A DNA stretch of 5,023 nt, from NCBI GenBank assembly GCA_024691045.1, contig JAILOC010000150.1:1-5023 (forward strand), in the 5' to 3' direction. Every line of letters starts with the position of its first letter. Position 1 is the first letter of the stretch. Positions 4,023 through 5,023 of the stretch are shown one piece after another. Both the position numbers and the translations under genes were made by a program. The DNA is from Lachnospiraceae bacterium (GTDB taxonomy: Bacteria; Bacillota_A; Clostridia; Lachnospirales; Lachnospiraceae). Under the pieces are notes generated by a model. The model saw only the letters and a list, made by a program, of their open reading frames with translations. It did no database searches and was not told the origin of the DNA.

Positions 4023-5023
4023 ATGAAAAAAAGACTTGTTGCATTGTTTATGGTACTGGCTCTTTGCGGCCTCAGTGCATGTTCGAAAGAAGAGAAGGTA
4101 TTCAGTGATGTTTCCGGCAATAACACTGTGGTCGATACAGGTGAATCCGTGACCATCTTTGATTACGATATCAGCCAGTATGTTGAAGTAGGCGATTATC
4201 ATTCGATCCCCATTGATTATGAACCTTACGATCTTACCGACGAAGATGTCGATTACGCATATATGACATTCATCAAGGAATATGCTAATTCGGTCGATCC
4301 TTCGAATTATGAGACCGGAAGAGCTGTCCGCGAGGGAGACATCATAAGCCTTAATTACTGCGGCAAGAAGGACGGTGTTGCTTTCGATGGCGGAACTGCC
4401 GAAGGATACGTCATCGAGATCGGATCCGGAACCTTTATTCCCGGATTTGAGGAAGGCCTTGTAGGCGTTATGCCCGGCGAGGAGATAGACCTCGATCTCA
4501 CCTTCCCCGAGGAGTATCATGCCGCAGACCTTGCGGGTCAGGCAGTAGTATTCACCTGTACCGTAAACGGTATCATCACCATCGATTCAATACTTGCAAC
4601 AGCCAATGATAATCGTGACGAGGGAACGGATCCCATCGAATCCGAGGAGGATTTAAGGGAGATGTGCCGCCTGGAGCTCATTGAGCAGGTTAAAGCTTAC
4701 GACAGGGAGAACGTTAAAAATCTCATTTCCCAGAATCTTTCTTCCATAGTAACCGAGAAGATGCCTTTCCCCCAGGAGCTTGTCGATGCATATGACGAGC
4801 TGGTGACCAGATCCGTGAACAGCAATGCGGCAATGTACGGTGTCGATGCGGATACCTACCTTTCATATTACGGATATACTCTTGAAACCTATATCGCAGA
4901 GTTCAGCCGTCCGCAGATCGTTAACGACGCCGCTCTTTACGTCATCGCATCCGAGAACGGACTTCTCCAGACCGACGAAGAGTTTGAGGCTGCCCTCAAG
5001 GAATACGCCGACAGCTTCGGAGT
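4023..5023 (+). CDS. exported lipoprotein with trigger-factor-like FKBP peptidyl-prolyl isomerase domain (3' end outside window)
   Basis: The frame starts at ATG 4023 and is still open at the window edge, giving 333 residues so far. Residues 1-20 are a lipoprotein signal (MKKRLVALFM, then lipobox LSAC with Cys20 as the lipidated residue), so the mature protein is tethered outside the membrane. Residues about 22-45 are a polar linker. Residues about 46-95 resemble the segment before the isomerase domain. Residues about 102-185 are an FKBP domain of the trigger-factor kind (FDGGTAEGY, IEIGSGTFIPGFEEGLVGV, LTFPEEYHAADLAG). From about 205 a long acidic helical region (EEDLREMCRLELIEQVKAY onward) matches the trigger factor C-terminal chaperone arms in style. 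The ribosome-docking motif GFRxGxxP of true trigger factor is absent, so it is not tig. Its likely role is folding of secreted proteins, by analogy to PrsA. The ribosome binding site is weak (AAAGTGA, near 4009-4015). Confidence 0.9.
   Translation, partial: MKKRLVALFMVLALCGLSACSKEEKVFSDVSGNNTVVDTGESVTIFDYDISQYVEVGDYHSIPIDYEPYDLTDEDVDYAYMTFIKEYANSVDPSNYETGRAVREGDIISLNYCGKKDGVAFDGGTAEGYVIEIGSGTFIPGFEEGLVGVMPGEEIDLDLTFPEEYHAADLAGQAVVFTCTVNGIITIDSILATANDNRDEGTDPIESEEDLREMCRLELIEQVKAYDRENVKNLISQNLSSIVTEKMPFPQELVDAYDELVTRSVNSNAAMYGVDADTYLSYYGYTLETYIAEFSRPQIVNDAALYVIASENGLLQTDEEFEAALKEYADSFG

Noticed and set aside
4005..4520. 171-codon open frame on the minus strand
   Set aside because: It lies opposite the lipoprotein/FKBP gene, whose plus-strand reading shows clear motifs. 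It has no ribosome binding site or recognisable domain, so it is an antisense shadow.

Overview
The window reads as chromosomal DNA from a Gram-positive anaerobe of the Clostridia, most likely Lachnospiraceae. This rests on the look of the proteins (a PKTG-type wall-sorting signal, a trigger-factor-like lipoprotein, two small proteins that resemble recurrent Lachnospiraceae families), strong AGGAGG-type ribosome binding sites, and the MEP-pathway gene ispE. The genus cannot be fixed from the sequence. No RNA gene, insertion sequence, CRISPR array or phage gene is visible, and no stretch longer than 300 bases lacks a gene.

Layout. (1) 1-892, surface genes on the plus strand: the 3' end of an unrecognised, possibly secreted beta-rich protein, followed 15 bases later by a small secreted protein with an Ig-like/beta-sandwich body and a C-terminal APKTG sorting signal. 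(2) 890-1653: a promoter of the flagellar sigma-28/SigD type (TAAA, 15 bases, TCCGATAT), whose -35 overlaps the previous stop codon, leads into an uncharacterised 202-residue protein that ends at a strong terminator. (3) 1660-3382: a TATAAT promoter, ispE (isoprenoid precursor synthesis), then an FCD-type GntR regulator with its own candidate promoter and a 7-base inverted repeat that could be its operator. A hairpin closes this unit and works as a terminator for both strands. (4) 3408-3881, minus strand: a conserved-looking small membrane protein of unknown role. (5) 4023 to the end, plus strand: an exported lipoprotein with an FKBP/trigger-factor-like isomerase domain, cut by the window edge. 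Genes (4) and (5) diverge from back-to-back promoters about 70 bases apart.

The genes do not form one pathway. The most informative signal is the sigma-28-type promoter, which ties an unknown protein to the motility regulon. The trigger-factor-like lipoprotein (probable extracytoplasmic folding factor) and the GntR operator candidate come next. I see no clear sign of a wholly new multi-gene system. Several start codons were moved downstream from the longest open frame because the ribosome binding site, or in one case the promoter, rules out the upstream ATG.
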